Assembly (NCBI RefSeq): GCF_900101015.1
Contig: NZ_FNFZ01000009.1
Span: forward strand, 62,001 to 126,000
Length of the DNA stretch: 64,000 nt
Source of the DNA: Sarcina sp. DSM 11001
Lineage (GTDB): Bacteria; Bacillota; Clostridia; Lachnospirales; Lachnospiraceae
Direction of reading: 5' to 3'
A program made the translations under genes and the position numbers. Each line of letters begins with the position of its first letter. The stretch's first letter is position 1. Under the pieces are notes generated by a model. The model searched no databases, had not been told where the DNA came from, and saw nothing but the letters and a program-made list of their open reading frames with translations. Positions 1 to 7,779 of the stretch are shown here, piece by piece.

Positions 1-655
1 AGAGGTGGAGTGCCTCCGGGTTCATTTCTCTCCAGAGCATGCTCTCGATCGTGCTCTGCGTGGCGCCTTTGCGGTTTACATCAGCGCTTTTCTGAACAGC
101 TCCGAGTGAAATGCCGGGTGTCTTCATCTGAACATCGTGAAGCATGTTGGTCAGAAACATGGTTTCCGGCCTTGTCTGTGTAACTGGAAGTGATGACGTA
201 TTGTATGTATGACCGGCAGAAGCCTTATGCCCCAGCTTTTCGATCGCCAGATCCGCGAATTTCCAGAGCAGATCTCTTGACACCGCGCTGAAAGGGAAGG
301 AAAGAGCGCCGCTCGAGGAAAAGATCGTGCAGCCTCCTTTGAGCAGATTCTCATATATCCTCACACCTATGAACTCTTCAGCTGTGATCAGATGCTTGGT
401 CACTTCTTTGCCCTGACGCTCCAGGATGCGGAGCCTGTCCTCATACAGAACGATCACAAAATCATAAAGATCCATACCCGGAGCCGCATTTCTGCGTTCG
501 ATCTCCCTCGGAATCTTGATCTTCAGAATCGCGTCATCACTATCTGTAAAGAAGGGAGCAAACAGAGGGGGCAGCGGATGTTTTTCATCAATCTCGTATA
601 CCCACGGTCCAAATGCATTATATTCGGCTAAATCAGGATTGACATTTCCAGCCAT
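1..655 (-). CDS. Unrecognised protein, 3' end outside window
   Basis: An open frame of 218 codons runs from an ATG at 655 to the window edge with no stop. A good ribosome binding site (TAAGGAGG) lies just upstream of the ATG. The product starts MAGNVNPDLAEYNAFGPWVY and looks soluble, with no signal peptide or membrane segment in the visible part. It has about equal numbers of acidic and basic residues, and I recognise no family motif. It is the last gene seen in the sugar transporter cluster, on the same strand as the permease gene and separated from it by about 185 bases that hold a 62-bp tandem repeat. A role in the same sugar pathway is suggested only by position. Confidence 0.75.
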   Translation of the reverse strand, partial: MAGNVNPDLAEYNAFGPWVYEIDEKHPLPPLFAPFFTDSDDAILKIKIPREIERRNAAPGMDLYDFVIVLYEDRLRILERQGKEVTKHLITAEEFIGVRIYENLLKGGCTIFSSSGALSFPFSAVSRDLLWKFADLAIEKLGHKASAGHTYNTSSLPVTQTRPETMFLTNMLHDVQMKTPGISLGAVQKSADVNRKGATQSTIESMLWREMNPEALHL

Positions 656-720
656 CGAACAAACCTCCTTACAATGATCGATTTGTACGACCGTCGCACA
701 TTCAGATAATTAAGCATTAC

Positions 721-878
721 GCCTTGGCTGCTGCTTCCTTGCGGCGAGCCTTTGGCAATGGCGAGCCGCTTACAAACATCAAGCCTTAGCGGCTGCTTCC
801 TTACGGCGAGCCTTTGGCAATGGCGAGCCGCTTACAAACATCAAGCCTTAGCTGCTGCTTCCTTGCGGCGAGCCTTTG
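721..878. repeat. 62-bp tandem repeat built from the permease gene tail
   Basis: About 2.6 copies of a 62-bp unit start at 721, 783 and 845. The third, partial copy is the real 3' end of the permease gene (codons for KARRKEAAAKA and the TGA stop at 841-843). Copies 1 and 2 lie beyond the stop and repeat the same codons and stop with a few changes. Because 62 is not a multiple of three, the copies fall in different frames. Confidence 0.9.
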
Positions 879-1827
879 CTGCCATACTCTCACGTGTGAC
901 GTCGAGCAGGACGGCGCCGATGATAACCAGACCCAGGACCATGTTCTGGACTGCGGAGTCAACGGACAGAAGGGTGAAGCCGTTTCTCAGAGTAGCGATG
1001 ACCAGAGCGCCGATGATGGTACCGAACATTGTACCTTTGCCGCCCATGAAGGATGCGCCGCCGATGACGCAGGATGCGATGGCGTCAGTATCGTAAGGCT
1101 GGATCGCGTTCGCGCCGTTGCAGATGCCGGAACGGCCGACGGAGACGATACCTGCGATGGCTGCCATGAAACCGGACAGGGCGTAGCAGAATGTAAGGAC
1201 GTTTGCCGCGTCAATACCGGACAGCCTGGTGGCTTCCATGTTGCCGCCTGCGCAGTAGATGGAACGGCCCAGAGCAGTACGGGTCAGCACGATGTGCATG
1301 ATCACATAGATGATGGCAACTACGATGAAGCTTACAGGGAAGCCGCCGATCGTGGCGGAGCCGAGGGCCATGACACCGGCCGGGAAGCCGGAGATCATCT
1401 GGGATCCGGTGACCAGAAGGGAAGCGCCCCAGAGGAAGTTCTTCATACCCAGTGTGGATACGAAGGGGTGGGGCAGGTGGAGCCTGGTCAGCAGGGTGCC
1501 GTTGATCAGGCCGACGATCGTGCCGGCGATCAGGGCGATCAGGATCAGGACGACGGGATTGGTCATGCCGCCCTTGACCAGCATACCGCAGATGCAGGCG
1601 CAGAATGTTGCGTTAGCGCCGACCGAAAGGTCGATACCTGCCGTGATCAGGCAGAGCAGCATACCGGTGGAAAGGAGTGCCGTGAAGGTCGTCTGCTTCA
1701 GGACAGACATGATATTGCTGTAGGTCAGAAAGTTCTTGCTCGCGATCGTCAGGACGATGCACAGGATCAGCAGCGCGCCAAGTGTACCAAGGTAAGATGA
1801 CAGACCGCCTAATTTACCTTTTTTCAT
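841..1827 (-). CDS. Sugar ABC transporter permease (RbsC type)
   Basis: The 328-residue product is strongly hydrophobic and begins MKKGKLGGLSSYLGTLGALL. It has the order of helices and the motifs of the ribose/xylose/galactose permease family (BPD_transp_2), for example GIDLSVGA near residue 66 and GRSIYCAGGN near 188. In this family the permease forms the inner-membrane channel with a double ATPase and a binding protein, and both partners are encoded just upstream. The start has a TAGGAGG site 7-8 bases before the ATG. The gene begins 68 bases after the ATPase stop, so the two are almost surely cotranscribed. The exact sugar cannot be read from the sequence. The last codons have been copied downstream as a tandem repeat. 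Confidence 0.92.
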   Translation of the reverse strand: MKKGKLGGLSSYLGTLGALLILCIVLTIASKNFLTYSNIMSVLKQTTFTALLSTGMLLCLITAGIDLSVGANATFCACICGMLVKGGMTNPVVLILIALIAGTIVGLINGTLLTRLHLPHPFVSTLGMKNFLWGASLLVTGSQMISGFPAGVMALGSATIGGFPVSFIVVAIIYVIMHIVLTRTALGRSIYCAGGNMEATRLSGIDAANVLTFCYALSGFMAAIAGIVSVGRSGICNGANAIQPYDTDAIASCVIGGASFMGGKGTMFGTIIGALVIATLRNGFTLLSVDSAVQNMVLGLVIIGAVLLDVTRESMAAKARRKEAAAKA

Positions 1828-1895
1828 ATGTTTTACCTCCTAAGCCGCACAGGGTGCGACAGCAGTATTTGTAATTGATGATCCAGGTATTAAAC

Positions 1896-3401
1896 TCAAT
1901 CGTCTAATGTTCCGCCCCAGGCAGCTTTCATAAGGCTCTCCTGGTTGAAGTGCTTGCTGTCGCGGTCCACGACTGCCTTCACCACACCCTCGCGCATGAC
2001 GACTACTCGGTCGCTCATGCCCAGGATCTCAGGCATCTCGGAAGAGACCATGATGACGCATTTGCCTTCCTTGACCAGGCGGTTCATGACGTTGTACACC
2101 TCGATCTTGGCGCCGACGTCGATGCCTCGCGTGGGCTCATCAAAGATGAAGATCTCAGCGTCCGTGTTGACCCACTTGCCGATGACGACCTTCTGCTGGT
2201 TGCCGCCGGAGAGCTGGCCGACGATCTCGTCGATGGACGGGGTCTTGATGCGCAGGGACTCGATGTTCTGCGTACCGATCTCCATGATGCGCTTCTGGTT
2301 CAGGAAAGCGCCGTCGCAGAAGCCCTTGAGGTTGGCCAGGATCAGGTTGTTGCGGATGGACTCCGCCAGGACAAGGCCCTGGCCCTTTCTGTCCTCGGTC
2401 AGGAACGCGATACCTGCCTTGATGGCTTGGCCCGGGTTCTTGATCGTGACTTCTTTTCCGTCGATATAGATCTTGCCGCCGTCCAGGGGATCCGCGCCGA
2501 AGATCGCGCGCATGGTCTCTGTACGGCCCGCGCCGACCAGGCCTGCAAAGCCCAGGACCTGCCCGCGGTAGGCTTCGAAGGAGACGTCGTGCAGGACGCC
2601 GCCCTCTTCCAGATGCTCCGCCTTGAGGGCGACCTCGCCCTTGACGCCGAACTCCTTGGGGAAGAGGTTGTCCAGGGACCGGCCGACCATGGCCGCGATC
2701 AGGGAGTCATTATTCCAGTCCTTGATATCCCTTGTGTCGATGTACTGGCCGTCGCGGATGACTTCCACGCGGTCACACAGCTCAAAGAGCTCTTCCAGTT
2801 TATGAGAGACAAAGACGATGCCGATGCCCCTTGCCTTTAAGTCGCGGCAGGTCTTCATCAGCTGCTCGACCTCTTTCTCACCCAGGGAGGAGGTCGGCTC
2901 GTCCATGATGATCATCTTCGCGTCGATCAGGACCGCCTTGGCGATCTCGATCATCTGCTGTACGCCCATGCCGAAGGTGCCCGCGGGCTTGGTCGGATCG
3001 ACGTCCTGGCCCAGGGAGGCCATGACCTCTTTTGCCTTTTTATGCATGGAGGCGTAGTCCAGAAGGCCCATGGGGCCCTTTTTCCACTTGTTGATAAAGA
3101 TATTGTCCGTGATGGAGAGGAGCTTCTCGATGTTCAGCTCCTGGTAGACGCAGGCGATCCCTGCGGCTGCTGAATCGTTGGGGTTGTGGAAGGTCATCTG
3201 TTTCCCTTCGACGTAGATCTCCCCCTCGTCCGGTTTGTGGACGCCCGTCAGGACTTTGATCAGTGTCGACTTGCCTGCGCCGTTCTCACCGATCAGTCCC
3301 AGGATCTCCCCCGGCTTGACGCTGAGCTGCATCTTGTCAAGCGCCTTGACACCCGGAAATATCTTTGTGCAATTTTTCAATTCCACAACATATTCGCTCA
3401 T
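1896..3401 (-). CDS. Sugar ABC transporter double ATPase (RbsA/MglA type)
   Basis: The product has about 501 residues if started at MSEYVVELKN (ATG 3401), which has an AGAAAGGA site upstream. A TTG nine codons earlier is a weaker alternative. Two ABC cassettes are visible. The first has Walker A GENGAGKST, Walker B MIIMDEPTS and a switch histidine. The second has the degenerate P-loop GLVGAGRTE, signature LSGGNQQK and Walker B IFIFDEPTRG. This tandem layout is typical of carbohydrate importers of the CUT2 class, where one polypeptide supplies both ATPase sites. The gene sits between the binding-protein and permease genes. A strong intrinsic terminator lies just upstream of its start, so its level is probably set by read-through from the binding-protein gene. 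Confidence 0.94.
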   Translation of the reverse strand: MSEYVVELKNCTKIFPGVKALDKMQLSVKPGEILGLIGENGAGKSTLIKVLTGVHKPDEGEIYVEGKQMTFHNPNDSAAAGIACVYQELNIEKLLSITDNIFINKWKKGPMGLLDYASMHKKAKEVMASLGQDVDPTKPAGTFGMGVQQMIEIAKAVLIDAKMIIMDEPTSSLGEKEVEQLMKTCRDLKARGIGIVFVSHKLEELFELCDRVEVIRDGQYIDTRDIKDWNNDSLIAAMVGRSLDNLFPKEFGVKGEVALKAEHLEEGGVLHDVSFEAYRGQVLGFAGLVGAGRTETMRAIFGADPLDGGKIYIDGKEVTIKNPGQAIKAGIAFLTEDRKGQGLVLAESIRNNLILANLKGFCDGAFLNQKRIMEIGTQNIESLRIKTPSIDEIVGQLSGGNQQKVVIGKWVNTDAEIFIFDEPTRGIDVGAKIEVYNVMNRLVKEGKCVIMVSSEMPEILGMSDRVVVMREGVVKAVVDRDSKHFNQESLMKAAWGGTLDD

Positions 3402-3426
3402 TCGGATGTATTCCTTTCTCTTGTTC

Positions 3427-3468
3427 AAAAAAACTCTTCACCGGGCTGCAATAGTCCGGTGAAGAGTT
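3427..3468 (-). terminator. Intercistronic terminator/attenuator between binding-protein and ATPase genes
   Basis: A perfect 13-bp stem (AACTCTTCACCGG at 3432-3444 with its complement at 3456-3468) has an 11-base loop. On the minus strand it is followed at once by seven T. It lies 130-170 bases after the binding-protein stop and directly before the ATPase ribosome binding site. Partial termination here would give more binding protein than ATPase and permease, as is common for such systems. Confidence 0.85.
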
Positions 3469-3597
3469 CAGTTATTCCCTGATTATTCAGGTTTTCTCTT
3501 CAGGACTCAGCTTTTAATCACAATTAACAGAGATTTCTGTATATAGTAAAGGTCTAAAGCACGTTGTGTTTACTATTTTGCTGACTCCGTCAGAAGA

Positions 3598-4629
3598 TTA
3601 GTTCCCGGAATAGCTCTTCAGAGTGTCGATGTGCTCCTGTGCATTGTCCTTGGTGATGATGGTGTAGCCGGAGTCCACAACGGGATCGACCTGCTCGCCA
3701 TTGAGATGTTTGACCATGGTCTCAACTGCCATGTAAGCCATGTTGTAAGGGTTCTGAGCGGTGGACATGGTCATCTTGCCCTCAAGGATCGCCTCTGCTG
3801 CCGGAATCTGTCCGTCAAAGCCGAGGAAGATGGTGTTCTTGTAGGTATCAAGGCCGGCCTTGGCTGCTGCATTTGCTGCTGCCAGAGCCATATCGTCGTT
3901 GTTTGCGCAGATGATAGCGATTCCTTCGGGATGAGAGGACATGATGCCTTCCATCTCATTTGTCGCAAGGTCTGCAACTGCGTTTGCGTAGTGGATTTCG
4001 TTCTCAAGGAACTCGCCGCCGTTCTCGTTGATACCGGCGATGTAGCCGTTCATACGGGCGGTGTTGGTGCCGTCGCCCTGGACGCCTGCGATCTCGATGC
4101 ACTTGATGTCTGTCCAGCCTGCTGCCTTGGCTGCCTCAACAGCTGCTGCGGCACCGGCCTTTGCGGCTTCTTCGTTACCGGTTCCGATGAAGGAAATAAC
4201 CTTGTCGGAATTGATGGCGGAGTCGAGTGCCATAACGGGCTTGTCAGTGTCCGCGATCAGTGTAGCGGCAGTGTCTGCCTGCAGAGGAGCAATGATATAT
4301 CCGTCATAAGCGCCGGAGCCGAGGTCGGTCTGGATCATGTTCATCTGCTCGTCATAGGAAGTCTCTGAAGGCGGGCCCTTGACATCAACAGTCACTTCGG
4401 GGTGTTCCTTGGCATACGCTTCCGCGCCGGCCTTGATGTAAGTCCAGTACTCGGAAGAGAGCGTCTTGCAGATGACGTCGATCTTATAGGAACCGCCGCC
4501 TGCCTCTGTGGTCTCCGCGCTGCCCTTGTCCTCGGCGGGAGCGCTGCTGGAGCTGCCACCGCCGCCGCATGCTACCATGGAAAGTGCCACGGCGCCTGCA
4601 AGCAATGCTGCAAATAACCTTTTTTTCAT
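3598..4629 (-). CDS. Sugar-binding lipoprotein of ABC transporter (RbsB type)
   Basis: Started at MKKRLFAALLAGAVALSMVA (ATG 4629, with a TAGGAGG site 7 bases upstream), the protein has 343 residues. It has a lipoprotein signal ending in a lipobox (SMVAC), then a low-complexity GGGGSSSSAPAEDK linker. The mature part is the Peripla_BP_4 fold of ribose/galactose-type binding proteins. A typical stretch is IICANNDDMALAAANAAAKA, near residues 235-255 of the mature region. It would sit on the outer face of the membrane and deliver sugar to the permease. The ligand is unknown. The preceding isomerase gene suggests a ketose, sugar acid or similar substrate, which is inference. Confidence 0.93.
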   Translation of the reverse strand: MKKRLFAALLAGAVALSMVACGGGGSSSSAPAEDKGSAETTEAGGGSYKIDVICKTLSSEYWTYIKAGAEAYAKEHPEVTVDVKGPPSETSYDEQMNMIQTDLGSGAYDGYIIAPLQADTAATLIADTDKPVMALDSAINSDKVISFIGTGNEEAAKAGAAAAVEAAKAAGWTDIKCIEIAGVQGDGTNTARMNGYIAGINENGGEFLENEIHYANAVADLATNEMEGIMSSHPEGIAIICANNDDMALAAANAAAKAGLDTYKNTIFLGFDGQIPAAEAILEGKMTMSTAQNPYNMAYMAVETMVKHLNGEQVDPVVDSGYTIITKDNAQEHIDTLKSYSGN

Positions 4630-4800
4630 GTTACATCCTCCTATCTTGTAAAATAACATAATGTTATCAGTTACCCTTCCCGGCCGGACTCTCCGAAAAA
4701 ACTTCTGTGTGTCCGGTGTATGTCTTAATATGTATCCTGTGTGTCACCTGACTGTTATCACGGGTTATGTGATTTGATAAAAAGCTGCCTCTGCCGCTGC

Positions 4801-4844
4801 AAAAAAAAGACCGACACAAAGACACTTCCCTGTCTCTGAATCGG
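4801..4844 (-). terminator. Possible weak terminator before the binding-protein gene
   Basis: On the minus strand a two-tier hairpin (CCGA 4811-4814 with TCGG 4841-4844 outside, AGACA 4820-4824 with TGTCT 4831-4835 inside) is followed by eight T (4801-4808). It lies between the 50-residue ORF and the binding-protein gene. The 230-base gap 4630-4860 holds no gene that I can support. Confidence 0.45.
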
Positions 4845-4860
4845 CTCCCATTGCCCTTCC

Positions 4861-5013
4861 TCACTCCCGCTTAAGTGAGGGGTTGTATACAATTTTCCGT
4901 TTTTCTTCCAGGACGATGACACCGTCTCCCTTTCTCCGGATCACCGCGTCATTTCCCCGCCGCAAAATGGCTTCCACAGCCTCTTTGACCTTATCGTCAA
5001 GTTTCACCTGCAT
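4861..5013 (-). CDS. Small basic protein, 50 residues, unknown
   Basis: The frame opens at an ATG at 5013, preceded by an AAGGAAA-type site, and stops with TGA at 4861-4863. The product (MQVKLDDKVKEAVEAILRRG at the N terminus, ending NPSLKRE) has an amphipathic N-terminal helix and a short beta-like tail with the pattern DAVIRRKGDGVIVLEEKRK. This style is seen in many short conserved clostridial proteins of unknown role. It starts 16 bases after the stop of the isomerase gene, so it is very likely cotranscribed. No function can be assigned. Confidence 0.6.
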   Translation of the reverse strand: MQVKLDDKVKEAVEAILRRGNDAVIRRKGDGVIVLEEKRKIVYNPSLKRE

Positions 5014-5029
5014 ATTATGATTTCCTTTT

Positions 5030-5812
5030 TTATACCAGTGTCATTATGGCCTTGACAGCCTCGGCAGTTGTCGTCTGCGGGAACAGTTCGTAACCGACAT
5101 AGCCCTGGTAGCCGATCTCCTCAAGAGCTCTGTATACCCTCGGGAAATAAATCTCGCCGGTGCCTGGCTCATGACGGCCGGGGGCGTCCGCAATGTGGAC
5201 ATGGCCGAAGGTATCGCCAAAGTTTTTGATCGTGTCACAGATGCAGCCTTCATTGATCTGCATGTGGTAGACATCATAGAGCACTTTCAGCTTCGGAGAG
5301 CCGATCAGGCGGATCATCTCCGCGGCATCCGATGTATATTTCAGGTAGTTGCCGACATGGTCAGTAGTGATGTTCAGCCCTTCCAGGTTCATCTGGATTC
5401 CGCTCTTTTCCGCAAGTGCGGCGCACTTCTCGAGGTTGCGGAACATGGTGCAGGTCTTCACCGTGTCGGACAGGTTCTCATAGGCATTGATCACGATCCC
5501 GCCGTCGCCAAGGCCGTTCGAATGGATAGTCACACAGGGAGCGCCCAGGAACTTTGCCGTCTCAACGGACTTTTCCAGATATTCCATATAGGCCTCTGTC
5601 TGCTCCGGGTCGATCAGGGACAGATCTGCGTCACCGTTAAAACCGCAGATCGGGATTCCGGCCTTTTCAGCTGCTTCTTTGACAGCATTCAGATCCTTCT
5701 CCGGCCATCCCCAGAATTCAACGGCATCAAAACCGTCATCCTTGGCAGCCTGGAATCTTTCCAGGAAGGGGATCTCACCATATAATGCGTCGATACAAGC
5801 GGATGTCTTCAT
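5030..5812 (-). CDS. Hydroxypyruvate isomerase-like TIM-barrel sugar isomerase
   Basis: The 260-residue protein belongs to the AP-endonuclease-2/xylose-isomerase-like TIM-barrel family. The C-terminal half carries HVHIADAPGRHEPGTGEI, close to the Hyi signature, and the metal/substrate region NLEGLN and YDVYHMQINEG is present. Family members isomerise hydroxypyruvate, ketoses or inositol intermediates using a divalent metal. The length matches Hyi (about 258 residues). The start has a GGAGGGA site. It is the first gene of the transporter cluster and lies behind a good promoter and two palindromic sites, so its product probably acts on the imported sugar. The true substrate could differ from hydroxypyruvate. 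Confidence 0.85.
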   Translation of the reverse strand: MKTSACIDALYGEIPFLERFQAAKDDGFDAVEFWGWPEKDLNAVKEAAEKAGIPICGFNGDADLSLIDPEQTEAYMEYLEKSVETAKFLGAPCVTIHSNGLGDGGIVINAYENLSDTVKTCTMFRNLEKCAALAEKSGIQMNLEGLNITTDHVGNYLKYTSDAAEMIRLIGSPKLKVLYDVYHMQINEGCICDTIKNFGDTFGHVHIADAPGRHEPGTGEIYFPRVYRALEEIGYQGYVGYELFPQTTTAEAVKAIMTLV

Positions 5813-5871
5813 AATTCTTTCCCTCCATTTTCTGCATGAGGCAGAACATCTGTAACACCAAAAGATTCTTT

Positions 5872-5886
5872 ATGTGCTTTGCACAT
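5872..5886. promoter_or_regulatory. Palindromic operator 1
   Basis: ATGTGCTTTGCACAT is a perfect inverted repeat (ATGTGC, 3 bases, GCACAT) 60-75 bases before the isomerase start. The identical 15 bases occur at 7497-7511 before the LacI-type regulator gene. Two identical copies beside the regulator and its presumed target argue that this is the regulator's binding site. Confidence 0.75.
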
Positions 5887-5966
5887 CTCTGTGCTAATCA
5901 CATGTTACTAAATCAGAGTCCCACATACAAGTTGGAAATATTCACAAAAATTCACACATAATTTTG

Positions 5967-5979
5967 TGTGCAGTGCACA
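5967..5979. promoter_or_regulatory. Palindromic operator 2 (variant)
   Basis: TGTGCAGTGCACA keeps the same half-sites (TGTGC, 3 bases, GCACA) as the two 15-bp palindromes. A weaker inverted pair, GTGCA and TGCAC, lies at 5988-5992 and 6003-6007. The site lies between the upstream promoter and the isomerase gene. Confidence 0.6.
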
Positions 5980-6083
5980 TATAAAGTGTGCAATGTCGAT
6001 AATGCACGTATAACGCTGATTTCAAAGATGATTTTGTCTAAATACTTCCAACTAATTTGCTAAACATATTACGCACTATATAC

Positions 6084-6112
6084 ATTATAGCTATGAATGC
6101 ATATGAATGCAA
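6084..6112 (-). promoter_or_regulatory. Promoter of the sugar operon
   Basis: On the minus strand TTGCAT (6107-6112) and TATAAT (6084-6089) are separated by exactly 17 bases. Transcription would start near 6077 and give a leader of about 265 bases before the isomerase ATG. Both palindromic sites would lie downstream of the start point, so repression would be by road-block or through another promoter nearer the gene. Confidence 0.65.
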
Positions 6113-6163
6113 TTGACCTTTGTTGAATATGTACAAATTTTTATTGTTGTTTAGGCTTCATCG

Positions 6164-6290
6164 AATTTGAGCCGTTTTCATACGCTCTCAACGTAAAAGC
6201 CGAGTGAAACAGCGAAAACCCCATCCCATAAGAAATTTGAGATGGGGTTTTCGCTGGTAAATGTCACGACCCCGTCAGGGCGTGAACAGA
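6164..6290. repeat. Composite hairpin element, copy 1
   Basis: The element contains a perfect 15-bp stem (AGCGAAAACCCCATC 6211-6225 with 6241-6255, loop 15). Beside it is a hairpin with one bulged base (TCACGACCC and GGGCGTGA, about 6262-6284). Read on the minus strand it aligns well with the element at 40000-40130: same order of hairpins, same GCGAAAA..CCAT..CAAAT core and the same GT..ACTCGG..TTTT flank. The rest of 5813-6375 holds only the promoter, operators and terminator listed separately. Confidence 0.75.
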
Positions 6291-6297
6291 CAAATAA

Positions 6298-6344
6298 GGA
6301 TAATAAAAAGCGGATGCCTCTCCGGCATCCGCTTTTTATTATCC
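6298..6344. terminator. Terminator of the LacI-type gene
   Basis: This is a perfect 21-bp stem with a 5-base loop (tctcc, 6319-6323). The core is AAAAAGCGGATGCC with its complement and it has T/A tails on both sides. It lies about 30 bases after the stop of the regulator gene. Between stop and stem the 17-mer atcctgaccgttcatat occurs twice in tandem (6341-6374). Confidence 0.9.
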
Positions 6345-6375
6345 TGACCGTTCATATATCCTGACCGTTCATATG

Positions 6376-7437
6376 TCACTGCCGGTCTGTTCTGTCCGGC
6401 CCTATGTTTTCCGCGCAGAGAATCTGGAGATCATTAAATCTCTCTGCATCCGGCAGTTCCTTTTTGCGCAGGTAACTGACCAGCCAGATCAGAGGCTCAC
6501 GTCCCTGCCTGACAAAGTCCTGCGGAATGGTAAAATCCACTCTTCCCTCCTTCAGAAGCCGGCGGATCCCGTCGTTGATGTCATGGCAGATCACATGCAC
6601 CTTTCCTTCCCTGCCGCAGGTGCGCACAGCCTCCGCACAGGCCGTCACGCTCAGGTTGGCCATATAGATGCCTCCCAGATCCGGGTGGCTGCGCAGCGCC
6701 TCGCCAATGACCCTGAGCGTCGTACTGTAATCGTTAAAGGTCTCCGCCGTGAAGATGTCTTGGGGCGGAAACCCCAGTTCAGCCATGCGCCCTGAAAACC
6801 CCTGGTACCGCCGCAGGTGTCCATCGAATTTCATGTCTCCGACAGCGGCGAGCACCTGCTCTCCCGGCCGGAGGCAGTTATACATGATCTGTGCGGCCAG
6901 CCTTCCGGACTGTATGATGTCCTGCCCCACAAACAGGACTCTCCCGGAATCAGGCAGGTCGGAATTGAAGGTTACGATGGGAATGTTCGCTTCTTTCATC
7001 TCCCGCAGCGCTTTTTCGATAGAGGGATCCTGCGGCAGACACACAGACAGTCCCTCTATTTCCTCCTGCAGAAATTCTTTGAGGAGACCGGCCGCCTCCT
7101 CCGGGAGATCTGTCCGGCACATTTTCACGCGTATCTCCACGTTCGCGTTTTCCAGCTCATCCTGTGCTTCACGGATGCCGGCTCCTACGCCTTCATGGAA
7201 CTGGGGACCGAAGCCGAAGCTCGGAAGAAGTACACCCAGGCGGAGGGGCTTGTATTCCTGCTCCCTCTCCCGCAGATGAATCTCCCTCTGGGATACGTAG
7301 CCCATCTGCTTCGCGATCTTCAGAACTCTTTCTTTCACATCCGCCTTTACATAGGACCGGTTGTTCAGAACACGGTCAACTGTGCCGCGGGACACACCGG
7401 CTTTTTCAGCTATCATATTTATCGTCACTCTTGCCAT
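6376..7437 (-). CDS. LacI-family transcriptional regulator
   Basis: The 353-residue protein starts MARVTINMIAEKAGVSRGTV, the classic LacI helix-turn-helix (residues 3-25) with hinge helix near VLKIAKQMGYV. Residues from about 65 form a periplasmic-binding-like sugar sensor of the LacI/RbsB fold. The start has a GGAGGTG site. The gene is upstream of the sugar operon in the same direction but separated from it by a strong terminator. A perfect palindrome identical to one in the operon leader lies 60-75 bases upstream of its start, so autoregulation and control of the transporter genes are likely. The inducer is probably the transported sugar or a derivative. Confidence 0.93.
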   Translation of the reverse strand: MARVTINMIAEKAGVSRGTVDRVLNNRSYVKADVKERVLKIAKQMGYVSQREIHLREREQEYKPLRLGVLLPSFGFGPQFHEGVGAGIREAQDELENANVEIRVKMCRTDLPEEAAGLLKEFLQEEIEGLSVCLPQDPSIEKALREMKEANIPIVTFNSDLPDSGRVLFVGQDIIQSGRLAAQIMYNCLRPGEQVLAAVGDMKFDGHLRRYQGFSGRMAELGFPPQDIFTAETFNDYSTTLRVIGEALRSHPDLGGIYMANLSVTACAEAVRTCGREGKVHVICHDINDGIRRLLKEGRVDFTIPQDFVRQGREPLIWLVSYLRKKELPDAERFNDLQILCAENIGPDRTDRQ

Positions 7438-7496
7438 CGCCGCCCACCTCCAGTACCTTTATCTTACCCGAATCCGTGGGCCTCTTCAAGGTCAAT

Positions 7497-7511
7497 ATGT
7501 GCTTTGCACAT
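7497..7511. promoter_or_regulatory. Palindromic operator 3 before the regulator gene
   Basis: ATGTGCTTTGCACAT is identical to 5872-5886 and is centred about 67 bases before the ATG of the LacI-type gene. A TTGACC hexamer follows it on the minus strand, but no good partner hexamer was found. Other sequence in 7438-7779 is AT-rich leader and a terminator, with no gene. Confidence 0.72.
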
Positions 7512-7695
7512 CGTTTTTCCGCATGCCTTTCAATATGACTTATGGTTCTGAGAATTTAATGAAAACACTGTGAAAAAGGAAGTATAATTCAAGACTCGCT
7601 GACTCATGGCTGAAGTCACGGGTATTACGCCGGTTGTATTTTCAGGGCAGACAGTGCGCAGCAGAAAACATTGCCGGAAAATATCCTCCATGGAA

Positions 7696-7735
7696 AAAGC
7701 TCCGGGAGCGGCACAGGTCCCCCCCCCGGAGCTTT
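7696..7735 (-). terminator. Terminator after the PepSY gene
   Basis: AAAGCTCCGGG (7696-7706) pairs with CCCGGAGCTTT (7725-7735). On the minus strand the stem is followed by T residues. It lies 45 bases beyond the PepSY stop. Confidence 0.8.
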
Positions 7736-7779
7736 GTCGATTACTATTATGCCCTCAGCAGCGGCCTTCCGGCAATCGG

